A stretch of 64,000 nucleotides of DNA from Gnetum montanum. Taxonomy: Eukaryota > Streptophyta > Gnetopsida > Gnetales > Gnetaceae. Below, piece by piece: positions 35,701-48,040 of the stretch; position 1 is the first letter of the stretch; every line of letters begins with the position of its first letter. The position numbers and the translations under genes were made by a program. The notes below the pieces were generated by a model. It did no database searches and had not been told where the DNA came from. It saw only the letters and a program-made list of their open reading frames with translations. The DNA lies in contig MNCI01005835.1 of assembly GCA_015680685.1 (NCBI GenBank), forward strand, positions 1,134,311 to 1,198,310, written 5' to 3'.

Positions 35701-36400
35701 GCCTTTGGGTATTAGGTGGGATAGTTCTTTAAGTCCTTCACCACTTGTTCGATAACTACCTTTTGAAAGCTCAAACTAGAGGAAAATACCTCTAGCACAG
35801 TACTGGTCAAAGCGAGAGCCCCTGTCTCATCATGGAGTCCCTCATCATCAACTTTAAATCTAGCATTAGACAATCATAATTAGTAGTTAGCAAATCTAGC
35901 ATGGCCAATAATAATGAGACATAGTGAAAAGCAAGAGCACTTACCATTTGAATAATATACAATCCCAAGTGGGTTCTAGAAGACTGTATGCATGCTCATG
36001 GAAATGAAGAGGGTATTCTCTTGTTATAACAAAAGGACTTTGATATGGTTCAAATCTTGGCTAAGGAATGAATGCTCCTATGACCTAGTCTCAGGCCACC
36101 TACTTGATCACCACCAGTCATGAGCTCATTAGACATGAATCTTAGTATGTCCCGGTTGGTCCCTACCAATAATGTCTTAGTGATAATGCTTGCAGCCTAC
36201 ACTGCCAATTGTGACCACATGATCACACTAAAGTGTTGTAGCAGGTAGGCTAGGAATTCAAATTCCCCTAGTCAAAACCACATCGCCTGATGGCCTAACT
36301 TCATATTGGGTGCAGGCGTGTTGGACATAGGCTTGTTGATGCAGGATAGAATGCCGATGAGCTCCATAACCATCAAGACAAGCTTTAGTAGCATTCTGCA
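32790..36400 (-). pseudogene. Antisense ORF of A2, longest copy
   Basis: It reads on the minus strand from about 36400 to 32790. Open pieces in order are 35142-35345 (G-V-R-V-V-L-D-I-N-N-A-F-F), 34697-34918, 34442-34684 and 32986-33216 (V-D-F-G-H-N-D). The 35142 block aligns with 46163-46483, and the 32986 block with 25731-26009. The whole could have encoded a protein of roughly 800-1000 residues, but stops and frameshifts leave no complete frame. No enzyme motif was recognised. It may be a plant 'antisense ORF' of Tat-type elements or a captured plant-transposon-like protein; I cannot decide. Confidence 0.6.
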
Positions 36401-38504
36401 ATCACAAAAAAACAAACAAATGTAGTGTTAGCACATAATAGATTGCATTTTGACATAAAATATTAACTTACACTTAGCAAAAATTAGTGAATTTATCCCA
36501 AAATGGCATAGCTTAGAAATAGATCCTTAAGGTCCCCCATGAAGCCCCACGAGCATAAGACTTCAATACATGTTTGACATGCCTGGTGCTCATTGGGGTA
36601 CAACATTAATGTAGCATTAGCATTTTACTTCACATTTGCATCAATCTATTTTGCATGTGCTAGCATTCATATGTTCAACTTGCAAAATTGACACTTGGGC
36701 AAAGCTTTCATGCATTTAGCATTTTGTTTCGCATGAGGCATTCTTACACTTGGCATTTTTTGCATTTGGCATTCCCATTTTACACTTAGAAATTCTTTCA
36801 AATTTCCTCAAAATTTTTCTAACTTTGGGTGGTGTAGCATGGGATCTAATAAGAATTCTAACTATTTACTATGCTCCCTAGGGAGTGTAGCTGTAAAAAA
36901 TCATCAAATTTTCTAACTGTAGCTATGCTCCCCAGGGAGAGTAGCCCCAAAATGGGAAAACCATTAACAGAAAAAAATTCTAACTATTGGAAGCATAGCA
37001 TCCCATCATGTCCAAAAATAGACCATTTTTGCCAAAGTTTTGGCTATGCCCTTTGGGGAGCATAGCCTCCAGCACCTGAAACTCCATCACCATATCACTC
37101 CATCATCCTGGGCACCATGCCTCTTTCATCACACTGAATAGTACTATTATGTGCTAATGGCATGTGCTAGGGTGCTTGCCATGGTTGTAGCCTTGATGAT
37201 CTCCCCGACCCTGCTCACTCCCTTGCCATGACCATCACCCTTATGGTTGGGCCATTGGCCCATTCCTTACCCCTGTGGCCTCCCCACGTGTCCTTGTGAT
37301 GCCTAACCCTCCCTTTGCCCTTGCCCTGCATTACTCCTACATCACAAAATCAACAATATTAGAACCTTGTCCCCTAGTTGTTGTGGTTGTTCTTAGCCAT
37401 AATGGCTTAACTCTTATCCCAATCCTTTGTTTGTCAAACCTTGTCATCAAAGCATAGAATCATGACACACTCTTGCACTGCCATCATCCTCAACCACATG
37501 CCAAAAAAGCATAGAAAAAAGAGGGAAAAGGAAGAAGGGAGTTTTGTGGCCCCTCAAACCCTAGCCATGCACACCCTAGTTGCAATTACAAAGAAATCCC
37601 ATTTTTGCCCCGTCCTTATCCCCCACGTGGTGTGGCTCCTAGTGAGGAAAATCCTAGCCCACTACTAGGAAAAAACCCTCATTTTTTTCTTCTTCCTCGT
37701 CCTACGTGTCATGTCCCTCAGGAATAAATGCATCAAATTCCTCGTAGCCCACATGTTTTCCCTAGTCTCATTCACCACAAACACGCAACTAAAATAAAAA
37801 ATCAACATAGGCCCATAACCCATGTGCACACCTTCTTCCTTTAGCCATGATTGCCAAGGTGGCAAAGGCGGTGCTAGTGCCTACCAAGGCAAGCTGCCCC
37901 AGGACTCAAACCCCAAACCCCAATGCTAAATAAGGAAAGAAAAATGATGCAAAAGGGGCGATCATAGCAAGCGTACCTGGTGGACAACATAGCACCCATA
38001 GCAGGTGCTTTAGGGCAGGTCTTCCTTCTTCTACATTGGTGAGTCTGGGGTGTTGACAGTCACTGCGGTGCATCATCCTAGTGCTACACTTCGACCATTG
38101 CACTCCAACTTGCTACGCTCTAATGCTTCACTCATCTTACTACACTCTAGGCTCCATGCCTCTCTCTAACCATGCTACACTCTATAACTCCTCATTTTCA
38201 CTTTGGAAAATGATAGTTTACCCTTGGTGAATCATGCATGTATACCCTTCTGAGTTAATTAAATGCAACACCTATCACACCAACACTCCTACACTTTAGT
38301 AAATTTTCTTGAGTTTCTTGGGGAGCATATCCAGGGGGCAAGTGTAGTAGCCATAGTTAGAAAAATTTTTAAACTTTTTCTAATGACTCCCAAACTTAGA
38401 AAATTTTCTAAGATTTTTTTTGGTTTCCTAGCAAATGCCTAGCCCAATTCCACATTCTAGACACTCTTCATCTAGCTTGAACCAATGCATGTTTCACAAA
38501 TGAT
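36401..38504. repeat. LTR-like sequence, probably the A2 3' LTR region
   Basis: It contains A-type U3 motifs, for example CTATGCTCCCTAGGGAG (a perfect CTCCCTAGGGAG palindrome) at about 36870, with related boxes near 36930 and 37040. No clean LTR ends or TATA box could be fixed. 37100-38200 is mixed and shows no gene. Confidence 0.4.
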
Positions 38505-38555
38505 GGTTTGCTAAGACCTTAAACTAGCGATCCATGGCCTACTGAGGCTTGAAAT
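38505..38555 (+). repeat. Short GGCCTTAAACTAGC-type remnant upstream of E pol
   Basis: GACCTTAAACTAGCGATCC followed by ATGGCCTACTGAGGC, about 150 bp before the E pol ATG. It links E to the A family. Confidence 0.6.
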
Positions 38556-38712
38556 CGACTTGCATGTTTGCTTTTCTAATGTTCATTCTCACATGTTTAG
38601 GTGATTATTCATTACATTTCTTTCCTCATGTTATGCAATTTGACTCTAGTAAGATAGGTGCGGCTTGATGTTCTTTCTAGTTGTTTTGTAGGATATGTGA
38701 TAGGATTACAAC

Positions 38713-40096
38713 ATGAGCACATATGATCATCTTCGTTCACCTCTGGTCCTCACTAGGCCCTATGGTGACCTCATCTGATGCATCAATGCCCAATGCCTAG
38801 ACCTTCGGCCCATAGCCCAAGATGACTATGTAACATCCATAGAAACACCATTAGATTGGCCTAACCATCTAGTTAGGGTTCTTGATCTAGAGGTAGGTGA
38901 TGTCATTGAGGATCCCCTTATCAAAGTCCCTATAGCAACACTTAATGGCAAGGCAAAGACACTGAAACTTGGTTCCTTGTTAGAGCCTTAGCACATCCAA
39001 AGCATCAGCAAATTTCTCAATGACAACATTAAGGCATTCAAGTGTGGAATGTGACTACTGCTTGGATTTGCTAGCCACATTCCACACCCTAAGCCATGAC
39101 CACAAAGATCAAATGGTTAGGCTATTATTAGCCTTATATGGAAAGTGACTACCTAAAGAAGGTTAAAAATTGTGACACTTGCTAATCGCATAGAAATTTT
39201 ATACATGTACCACCATCTGAGTTACATACCACTCAGATAACTTGGTCATTTCAATAGTTGAGGGTGGATATCATCGGATCTATAACACCTAAGTCTTTTG
39301 TAGGGCATAGCTTTATCATCACTATAACTGAATACTTCACAAAGTGGGTTGAAGCTATTCCTCTAAGGAACATAACATCTTAACAAGTATTTAGATTCAT
39401 AATGGATAACATAGTAGCCTATTTCAGTATACCTATGACTATAGTCATAGATAATGGACCATAATTTAGTAGTGAAGAAAAAAAATTTGTCATGACCTAG
39501 GTATTAACAATTCCTTCTCATCATCATATTACCCTTAAGCCAATGGGCAAGCTAAAGGAAGCAATAAGGCTATCATAAACTTACTTAAGAAGATGTTGAA
39601 TAATAGGAAATGCAAGTGGCATAAGTAGCTTATCCATGCACTTTGGGCCTACCGAACCACATTTTGAATTGCAACTAACGTAACCCCATATAGCCTAGTT
39701 TATGGTTTTGAATTTTTTTTACCTCTTGAATTGTAGGTTCTATTACTCCAAGTAGCTCATTCAGACTTCATCAACAATGAACATAATGAGGATTTGCACA
39801 CCATGGATCTAGACTTGGTGGAAGAGTAATGGATGCAAATGCTTACTTACATAGAGTGATACCAGGAGAGGCAAAAACAACAAGATCACCATGGCTTGAA
39901 TAAGCATAAGATCAAGAAAGAAGACCTAGTCCTCAAAGCTATCCATGAGTATCTAGATAAATTCTTAGCCAAGTGGGAAGGACCTTTCTTATTTACTAAG
40001 GCCTATGGCAATGGAGCCTTCAGGATCGCAGACATGGATGGGAATGAGTTAGCCAATCCGGTCAATCATTCCTACCTAAAGCCCTACTCCATGTAG
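38713..40096 (+). pseudogene. E pol ORF with its own ATG, RT and RNase H deleted
   Basis: It starts M-S-T-Y-D-H-L at 38713 and reads through the linker that normally precedes RT (V-R-V-L-D-L-E-V-G-D at about 38872; F-L-N-D-N-I-K-A-F at about 39012). From about 39050 it passes straight to integrase. C-D-T-C lies near 39170, then a core with T-E-Y-F-T-K-W-V-E-A-I-P near 39330 and I-D-N-G-P near 39450. The tail 39896-40096 is open and ends in P-Y-S-M with a stop. RT and RNase H (about 450 codons) are missing. The integrase style is that of non-chromodomain plant gypsy elements. Stops make it inactive. Confidence 0.72.
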
Positions 40097-41309
40097 CCTG
40101 TGAGAGCTAATAGTTGGCATCAATAACCTTTGAAACTAATGACAAGTGAGATTGCATGTCCTCTTTCCATATTTTTGCATAGTAGATGAACTATCAAAGT
40201 TTATAACATATGTGACCTATGGTAGCTTGGTTTGCTAATCATTTTATATGACCTTACACATTATCATGTAATGACATGTTTTCTTTGTTTTGTTTCTTAT
40301 TCTCTTGGAGTTGTGCTTGCAAGATGAAGCCTAGAGTCATTGCAAAGGTGAAACTCATTACAACAGCAAGTCACCATGTGACCTTGATGTGCAAGATTTG
40401 GTAAGTCTATCCTACCATTGCTAAGATTGCTTATGCCACTTCCCTCCTATTACCATTTTCTTAAGCCCAATACCATAGCCTAATTATAACCTTTCTAACC
40501 CTTAAGTGATAATGATGACCACTGTCTGACACTCATGCTTTACAACCATTTGGCATCTCCTTTGTTATGCTTCGCCATCAAGTCCAATGAATGCAACACA
40601 TCTCATTCAATGGAAAAACCATTAAGTTTGTTGAATATAATATATCTTATTTGACAAGAAAACCAAATTAAATATAGCCTTATTAATGAAACTCGATGAA
40701 GGTTTCACCCCATAAGAAAAAAGGGGAAGTAAATTGCCAAGAAGCCAAAAGGTCATTGAGGATCAAAAGACAAACCAATGACTCTAAACATGCAAAGGAA
40801 GGAGCCTAATGGCCAAAGAAAACTTAGAGTGAAGTGTTGGTTCCTCAAACATATTACCGAGTGGTCGACACTTCAAAGCACAAAGTCCAAAGCCTTACTT
40901 GATTGTTCAACATGATGGTGCCATATCATAGCCATGATGTTAATCTATGGAACTCATTATTCACCTTCATGATCAATTCTTTGGGCAAAAAACATAATGT
41001 GAAAATTTTACCATCTAATCATAACCTTATCTCATTATCACAAGCACTCTTTAGCATGGTTTTACACTACAAGATCAAGCATGGAGAGGAAATGTTGGTG
41101 ATGGGCTCACAATGGTGTTTTCTATTCTTTGTTGATGTCTCTCGGGTTAATACTCCAAACATCAACAAAGAGGAGCTAATGAAACAACACCAAGAAAAAG
41201 CATGTTGTAACCTATAACATTCACCATCCAACTTGAGGCAAGATTTTATTGTAAATGTAAGGTTTGTAATCCATAAGCTACAATCTTACATACTTTAACA
41301 TCTTGGGGC
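40097..41309. other. 3' region of E, with a 104-codon open stretch of unknown meaning
   Basis: Between the pol stop and the LTR. An open frame at 40903-41217 (+, starting M-F-N-M-M-V-P) is the longest, but I recognise no domain. Its last about 100 bp and the following 90 bp are repeated in inverted form at 44740-44890. The end, ACATCTTGGGGC, may be the polypurine tract. Confidence 0.4.
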
Positions 41310-42620
41310 TGAAAAATACCTCATAAGTTATTATTTCCTCACTTCCCAAGTGGAAAAGTAATGTTATGTCTATATACGGGCTTGGGAAGGCTAAAAGTAC
41401 CTTAGGAACTACCAAATTTGGCATTTTCATGGGTTTCATGGAGGTATAGCCTCATCTAAGTTGGAACCACCTAAATTTTGCATTTTCATGGGTTTCGTGG
41501 AGGTATAGCCTCATCTAAGTTGGAACCACCTACCCCTAGCATAGATGGTGTTGGGTTTTCATTTTCCCAACAAAAGCCCAACATAGTTGTAAGACCAATG
41601 TTGCTATTATTGGATTTTCCATTTTCCTAGCAATGGCCAACATAGTCATGACATTTTTTGGTGCTGGAAGCATGGCTAACATAGTCATCATGGATTTCTA
41701 GCAGCTGTAGTATTCCTAGCATAGTCACCACATTTTTAGTAGATTCCAAAAAATGCGAGCGTAGTCCTTCAAGGCTAGTGTATTTGAGGTGAAGGCCACA
41801 AAAGTTTGTTTACTATTTTTAGTATGCGGAATAGTTTTGATGACCTTGATGCATCAAAACTTACCTTGAATGGTCAACTATGTTGGAAATCATAGCCATT
41901 ATGCTTACAAATAAACACCAATCTATCAGTAATCATGGTAGAAATTTGCAGCCTAAAATCAACAACCTAAAACATATAAAACCCAAACTTGAACACATTT
42001 TTTAGGTTCCAAATTCATTATTTTCAAAATATTTTTTCTTTCTAATATTATTGCCAGTCATACCACCATAGAAACCTTGAGCACTTGAATTTTATTTGGC
42101 ATCTATGCTGAGCATTCTAAGATTCTTATCGTAGTACCAGTGGAACAAGAGCTTACACCACTGTTTACACCACCAGTAGCCAAAGTTGTAGATTTGAATG
42201 AAAACCAACAAGGAGTTGTGTGAGATTGAAGTTGGGAAGTACTTGGATCATGGAGTTTGACTACAAAACATAACTTGCCAACTCCAACAAGCTTCAAGCT
42301 TCATTTGAATAGTCTTCTTGTGCATTTTAGCACATAAGTTATACACAAGCAAACTCTAAAATTTGAGCATTTTTTTGTTTAAATAAAATTTTCCAGTTCA
42401 TTTATAGTGTAGATTTTATTCTAAGTTTAATTTCTGTGTTTATTTTCTATTGAATCTAATATTTTATTTTCCCTATTTACATTTCTTAAGTTCTTGGGTG
42501 ATTGACTAGACTTTCCAGGGCACCTTGGATCCTACTTTTTGGAGGTCCTTGGGATCAAAGGTTAGGTTGTTGCACCTTGGATTTTTGGTTTTCTAGCAAC
42601 AAAAGTTTTCAGGTGCTATA
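41310..42620 (+). repeat. LTR of E (about 1311 bp)
   Basis: It starts TGAAAAATACC and ends GTGCTATA. It holds a TATA box at about 41973-41980 and a 59-bp tandem duplication (GCATTTTCATGGG at 41421 and 41480). It is followed by TAGAAAGAGGGCC, which in A1 and A3 lies just after a 5' LTR, so this LTR may have been a 5' LTR of a second element or a product of LTR recombination. Confidence 0.65.
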
Positions 42621-43584
42621 TTTTCTAGAGCTAGAAAGAGGGCCTCCCCCCAAATTCTTAGCCCAAAAACCTATTTTAACCTTTTTTGAAACTTATTACA
42701 ACATTTTACAAACATTTTCCAAAACATTTGTTACACATTCTAAGCCTTGAAACCTGCAACTATTTATCATAAAAACTAGCATTTGTGTCCACTTTCCTAC
42801 AATTATTACCTAGTGTAGTTGTTGTTGGTGATTTGGACTTTAGCAACATTTTTGCAGTAGTTGTTGGATTCTTTGAAAACCAATGGTCAACATTAAAACC
42901 TATAATTTTTGCCTATTGAAACCTACGTTTGGAGTCTAAAGTCCAGTGTACACCATCCTAAAATCCAACGGTATTTGCTATGAGCTTTTGTAGTAAAAAA
43001 ACCAATGTAGATACTTCTAGGAATCTAGCGTAGTCCTTGGAAAACTTAAAATTTTCACAGTTACTTTTCTCAAACCAATGTACATACCGTTTGTAGAGAA
43101 ATTTCCAGCTTGGTTTTTCCAAGTGAAAACCCATTTTCCACCATCTACCTTAGTGTAGTTGGCTGAAAAATACTATGATTTATTGCACAGTCCATAGTGT
43201 AGATCCTACTAGAAAAAACAGCATACATGGTATCAACTTTAAAACTATAGCACTATTTTCCAAAGTGCAGTATATATTGTTTATAGAAAAATCAGCATAG
43301 GTGTACCAACTTTAAAACTGTAGCACTATTTTCCAAAGTGTAGTATATATTGTTTACAAAAAAACCAGCATAGGTGGTACCAACTTTAAAACTATAGCAC
43401 TATTTTCCAAAGTGTAGTATATATTGTTTACACTGTAGTAACATTTTCAACCATTGTTTTCTTTTATAGTCAACTTAACTATTGGGCAATTCCACTTACT
43501 AGAATTTTTACTAAAAATAGTAAAAAAGTCAAATCAAAATTTTTGACAATGCCTTTCAGTAAGTCAACAAATTTTCCCATCAAC
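42621..43584. other. Centre of the E/F inverted repeat
   Basis: AT-rich sequence with motifs similar to A-type LTR or leader (GTGTAGTTGG, ATAGTGTAGATCC). No ORF. Contains the 74-bp tandem repeat. Confidence 0.5.
43211..43431. repeat. 74-bp tandem repeat, three units
   Basis: 43211-43284, 43285-43357 and 43358-43431. Each unit contains AACTTTAAAACTATAGCAC and CAAAGTGTAGTATATATTG; the units differ at a few positions. Confidence 0.9.
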
Positions 43585-44739
43585 ATGATCCCAAAGGTCT
43601 TGGAGAAATAGGATCCAAGGTGCCTTGATGGTTTGGCTGATCACCTAGAGAATTAGAGAATGTAAACAAAGATAAAAAAAATTGCAAATAAAAATAAAAA
43701 TAAACACAATTAAACTTGAAATGAAATTTGAACTACAAGTGAACTAAAAAATTTATTGAAATAGTAAAAATGCATAAAGTATAGAGTTTAATGAATACTA
43801 ATTGTATGCTCAAATGCATAAGAAGCTTACTTGGATGGAACTTGAAGCTTGTTGGAGCTGGTAGGTTGTGTTTGTCGTCAAACTCCATGATCTAGGTACT
43901 CACCAACTCTGATCACTAAGAGCTTCTTGCTAGTTTTCGCTTGAATCTACAACATTGGTGAAGATGCTATAAACAATGTTGCTTGACTCTTGTTGCATTA
44001 ATACTACGTTGAGAGTCTCTAATGCTTAGGTAGATACCAAGATGCTCCAATAGTCTTACAAATGCCAAAATGTAGTTTGAATGCTCAAGTTTGCAAAGGT
44101 TACTAGGTTGCTTGATTGCAAAAATGTTTAGGTTGCCAAAAAAGTTCAGACCTTCATAATGTGTTCAAGTTTACCTTTTATAGGCTTCAAGGTTGCTAAT
44201 TTTGGGTTGCAAATTTCTATCATGATTGTTGATACATTGGTGTTGATTGCAAGTGTAGCAGGTCATAATTCCCAACATAGTTGACCATTTATGATAAGTT
44301 TTGATAGACCAAAGCCATCAAAACTCATCTGAATACTATAATTAGCAAATGGAATTTTATGACTATGCTAGCTTCACCTCAACTACGTTGGCCTTGGAGA
44401 TCTACACTAGCATTGCTGAAGTTGTTGAGAAATATGATGACTATGCTGGCCATGTGAAAATTGTTTAGAATCTACAATGACTACATTGGCTATGCTACAA
44501 TTATAAGAAATGGTGATGACTACGTTGGCCATTGTTGGAAAAATGTAAAGCCCAATAACTCTAGTGCTGGGTGTGTGTAGCTCTAGCATAGTAAAGGCCA
44601 TGAGCACCATAAAACCCATGAAAATGCCAAATTTGGTAGTCTCCAAGGCATTTTTAGCCTTCCCAAGCTTAAATAGAGACATAACATTGCTTTTTCCACT
44701 TGGGAAGTGAGACAATAGAAACTTATGAGGCATTTTTCA
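43585..44739 (-). repeat. LTR F, inverted relative to the E LTR
   Basis: Read on the minus strand it starts TGAAAAATGCC and follows the E LTR block by block, including a TATA box (44175-44184, minus: TATAAAAGG). Similarity ends near 43585. Together with E it forms arms of an inverted repeat. Confidence 0.68.
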
Positions 44740-45009
44740 ACCCTAAAAATTTAAAGTATGCAAGATTACAACTCATGGACTACAAATCTCACATTTACAA
44801 TAAAATATTACCTCAAGTTGGGTGGTGGAGATTTACAAGTTACAACATGGATTTTCTTGGTGGTTTTTCAAACATTACAAGCAATATAACAACAAAACAA
44901 GCATATAAAAATAATAAATAACAAAAATAGTCAAAAACATCTAAAAATACTAAGATCATATAACTATAAGACCTATACAAAATAAAAAAAGTGCATAAAA
45001 GCAAGATAA
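44740..45009. other. Internal flank of F, then an AT-rich junction
   Basis: 44740-44890 is the inverted equivalent of 41160-41309. After about 44900 similarity is lost, and the antisense-ORF copy begins near 45010 without an LTR at the junction. Confidence 0.5.
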
Positions 45010-46496
45010 GTTAAGGTTCACACCAACATTGGGAGTAATCAATTGCAACTAATCGATCATGTCTTTGGCCATACCTCACATGAACTTCATTTTGGATGGA
45101 ACCTCTACCCATGGTATCATGCGAAACATAGACATGGAAGCACTAGGTTGAGGTTCAAAAGCTACAACGAGCATGAAACATAGTTTAGTGATTAAAAAAG
45201 GTTCAAACATGGAAAAATAACATACCATGTACAAAACAAAACTCATAAATACCTAGGACCTCATCTAGGAGAATGATAGGGGGTTCACCTAGTTGTGAGT
45301 TATCAAATGTGGTGTTGAAGTCATCCAATGCAACATTGGATAATCCATCATCCTCATGCCATTTCATAGCCTCCTCCTCTAGGTGCTTTTGTTCAACCTC
45401 TGCTACTACTACTTGGGTGGCTAGTTCTTGTTGTTTGCCTCCAAGGACAAAGAAAAAAAAACATGGAAAAAATTAGCATATCTTCCCTAACATAGAATGA
45501 AAACATAATCATATGAAATAAAGTATAAAAATATAAAACTTAAACAAATTAAATTATAACAAAACATACTTGTAACCACATGTTGTACTTGGCCTAGTTT
45601 AACCATAAACCTTCTCTTCGAAGGTTGCTCAATAATTGGTGTTGCTACCTCAATCATAGGCCTATTTAGTTTGGCTCTAGCTGATTTTTCAACTTTTGTA
45701 TGCAACTCCTTGACCTTCTAAATGTTCCCTTGGGCAACTTTGGATTCAATACCCATGTTGTTAGGGGAAAGATAACACATACCACTAAAATTCTTAGTGG
45801 TAATAGATAATGATTCCCCAACATCTTTTGGTGGGTTTTGAGCTTGCATGATTGGAAAAATATGTTTCACCCAAGGCTTAAAGAGTTAGGATGGATCTTG
45901 ACTTATCCATTTTCCATCCTTCCTCACAACTAGGAACTCTGCAAATCTCCTCAATTATGCCATAAGAAATGCAAAATGCAAAATGCATACATCATATTGT
46001 AGTGAGCTTTTTCTAGAGTTTTAGGATTTTCCCTCATAGCCCAGAGATCAAATGATCAACCTAGTTAAATTAAGCATCTTCAGTGGGGATCTTTTTTATG
46101 TTCCATGCCTGCTTAACGCCAGTGATCTTCTTTTGTGATAGTAGTTTTGGGAACACTTGGGATTAGAACAATGGATACATATCCTTGCCCTCTGCATCCT
46201 TGAAATCATCTAAGGATAATCTAGAATGACCATAGTAAGTGTTTAGCCATTCTTCCACCTCCTCCGGATGACCTACATCCTTGCCTAGTTTGGGGGCAAC
46301 TGTCATGTTCTCATGAGGAACACCAAAGAGGTTACTGAAGATGGATTCATCAATAACCAAGGTGACAAACACACCATAAACTTGGGTGATGGATTTCATC
46401 ACTCCTTTGTTGAAGGAGTCAATGACGTTCACCATCTCAGGGGTAGGGATGGCTAGGCTGGGGGCCATGAAAAGATCAAGCAAACTTGCACTGGCA
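45010..46496 (-). pseudogene. Fourth copy of the antisense ORF
   Basis: The open piece 46163-46483 (106 codons; V-I-D-E-S-I-F-S-N-L-F-G-V, then E-E-W-L-N-T-Y-Y) aligns with A2 35142-35345 and with A0 near 4200. The piece 45487-45705 aligns with A0 near 3560-3650. The order of blocks on the minus strand is the same as in A0 and A2. Both ends are broken: no LTR at 45010, and a switch to D2 integrase at about 46496. The function is unknown. Confidence 0.6.
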
Positions 46497-47152
46497 ATGG
46501 TTGCTTTTCAATCCAAAGAGTTTATAAAATGGACATCAGATAAATTCATTTTTCTATTTTCTTCTTCTAATTATTATCCTCAAGGAAATGGGTTAGCTAA
46601 ATCTACAAATAAAAAGCTTATTTTCTATATCAAAAAATCAATGGAGGGGAAATTAGGAAATTGGATCAATTACTTGCAAATCACATTGTGGATTGACTGT
46701 ATTAGTTTTGAAAAGGCAATTGGAACATCATCTTATAATTTGGTTTATGGTTTGCTTATGAGAGTTAAAAATAATTATAAGCTTAGCTTCAGAATTTGTA
46801 TGAAAGTATAGTAAAAAATATATATAAGAATAGAAATTTCATGGCCTTGCTTATTAAAAGAGAAGCTAAAATGGATAGATTTAGAAATAATTTATTAAAA
46901 AATGCTTCTTACATTAAAACATGATTTGATAGGAAGGTTGTGAGAAGAACTTTTAAAATTGGTGATCTTGTATTATTATGGAATATGAAGAAGTCAAGTA
47001 AATTTTTGACAAAATGGGTAGGGTCATTCAAAATCAAGAAACAACTATTAGAAGATACATATAAGTTGTCCACATTAAGTGGAATGGAATTGAAGCTTCC
47101 ATACAATGTTCTACACATAAACGATTACTTTGGACAACCATCCACAACTTAA
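46497..47152 (+). pseudogene. D2 integrase C-terminal remnant
   Basis: It aligns with the second half of the D integrase (residues about 235-440). The block Y-Y-P-Q-G-N-G-L-A near 46570 is where D has its catalytic Glu context; here Glu has become Lys (A-K-S-T). The tail 46940-47152 is open (F-K-I-G-D-L-V-L-L-W; stop at 47152). The N-terminal half is missing. It is a fragment in the opposite orientation to D. Confidence 0.78.
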
Positions 47153-47516
47153 AAAATAATAAAATAGATATTAAAAAATAACAAAGATAATAGTAATAAT
47201 AATAATAATAAATAAAAAATGAATAATAAATATGTATGTAGTGGTATTTTTTAAAAATAAATTATATTTAATAAAAGTAATTATTACATATTATGGACGT
47301 TCAATGGGCTATAGTGGAAGTTGTAATAAGCACATTGTGGAAAATTAATAAGCCATATTAGGAGTGGTAAAGCTAGTTAGAAAAGTGAGCAGAAGATTTA
47401 AAAAATTAGGATTATATAAGGAGTTAAAGGTAACCTAAGAAAACACAAAAATCAACTTTAGTATTCTAATAAAAGAGATTCAGTTCTAATTTGAAGCCAA
47501 GAGTAAAGTTGAAAAA

Positions 47517-48040
47517 TGTTGATGAGAAGGCCTTTCATCCCATAAATGATTGGCTACTACCTAGAACATATTTTGAGAGCCTTTTGCAAGGCAATAGCTT
47601 GTTGTGGTTCCACCCAAAGCCCTTTCTTGCTTTGGCTTTCGAACAAATTCAGCTTCCTCACCTATGGTCATTCTATTCACTCCAATATTTGGGATAATTT
47701 CCATCAATGTGCAAGAGACATTAAGTTCCAAGAAGGATCCAATCATGCTAATTTCTAGGAAGAAGCTTTCATTTCCTTGGATACAAAAGAAACTAGTTGT
47801 GAGGAGCATCATAAATCAGTAATAAAAAAATCAGCTAAAGAAGGAAAGTAGATGGTTTTTGGAAATAATGCTACAAGAAATAATGTGGAGGTGGAAGAAG
47901 TGGAAGAATCAGTAAAATAAGAAGAGAAGAAAGCTTGGATTAGTATAGAGAATAAGTATGGGAGAATCTACAACATGAGGATCCTGAAGAGGGTCACTTT
48001 AATTATTCTCTTCCCTACTACAAAACAGTTTATGCAAGGT
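47517..48040 (+). pseudogene. D2 accessory ORF downstream of integrase
   Basis: From the ATG at 47517 the frame reads R-R-P-F-I-P, then W-L-S-N-K-F-S-F-L-T, aligning with the D accessory ORF (60062-60556). The end R-I-L-K-R-V-T-L matches R-I-P-T-R-V-T-L in D. The distance from the integrase stop is about 365 bp here and 368 bp in D. The ORF is cut by a few stops. B2 inserted at 48041. Confidence 0.65.

Noticed and set aside
37260-37880. Possible gene in a GC-richer part of the LTR-like region
   Set aside because: Only short unrelated ORFs on both strands, with no shared frame or motif.
40903-41217. Possible host or element gene of 104 codons
   Set aside because: No recognisable domain and only its 3' end recurs (inverted) at 44740-44890; kept only as an open stretch in the E 3' region.
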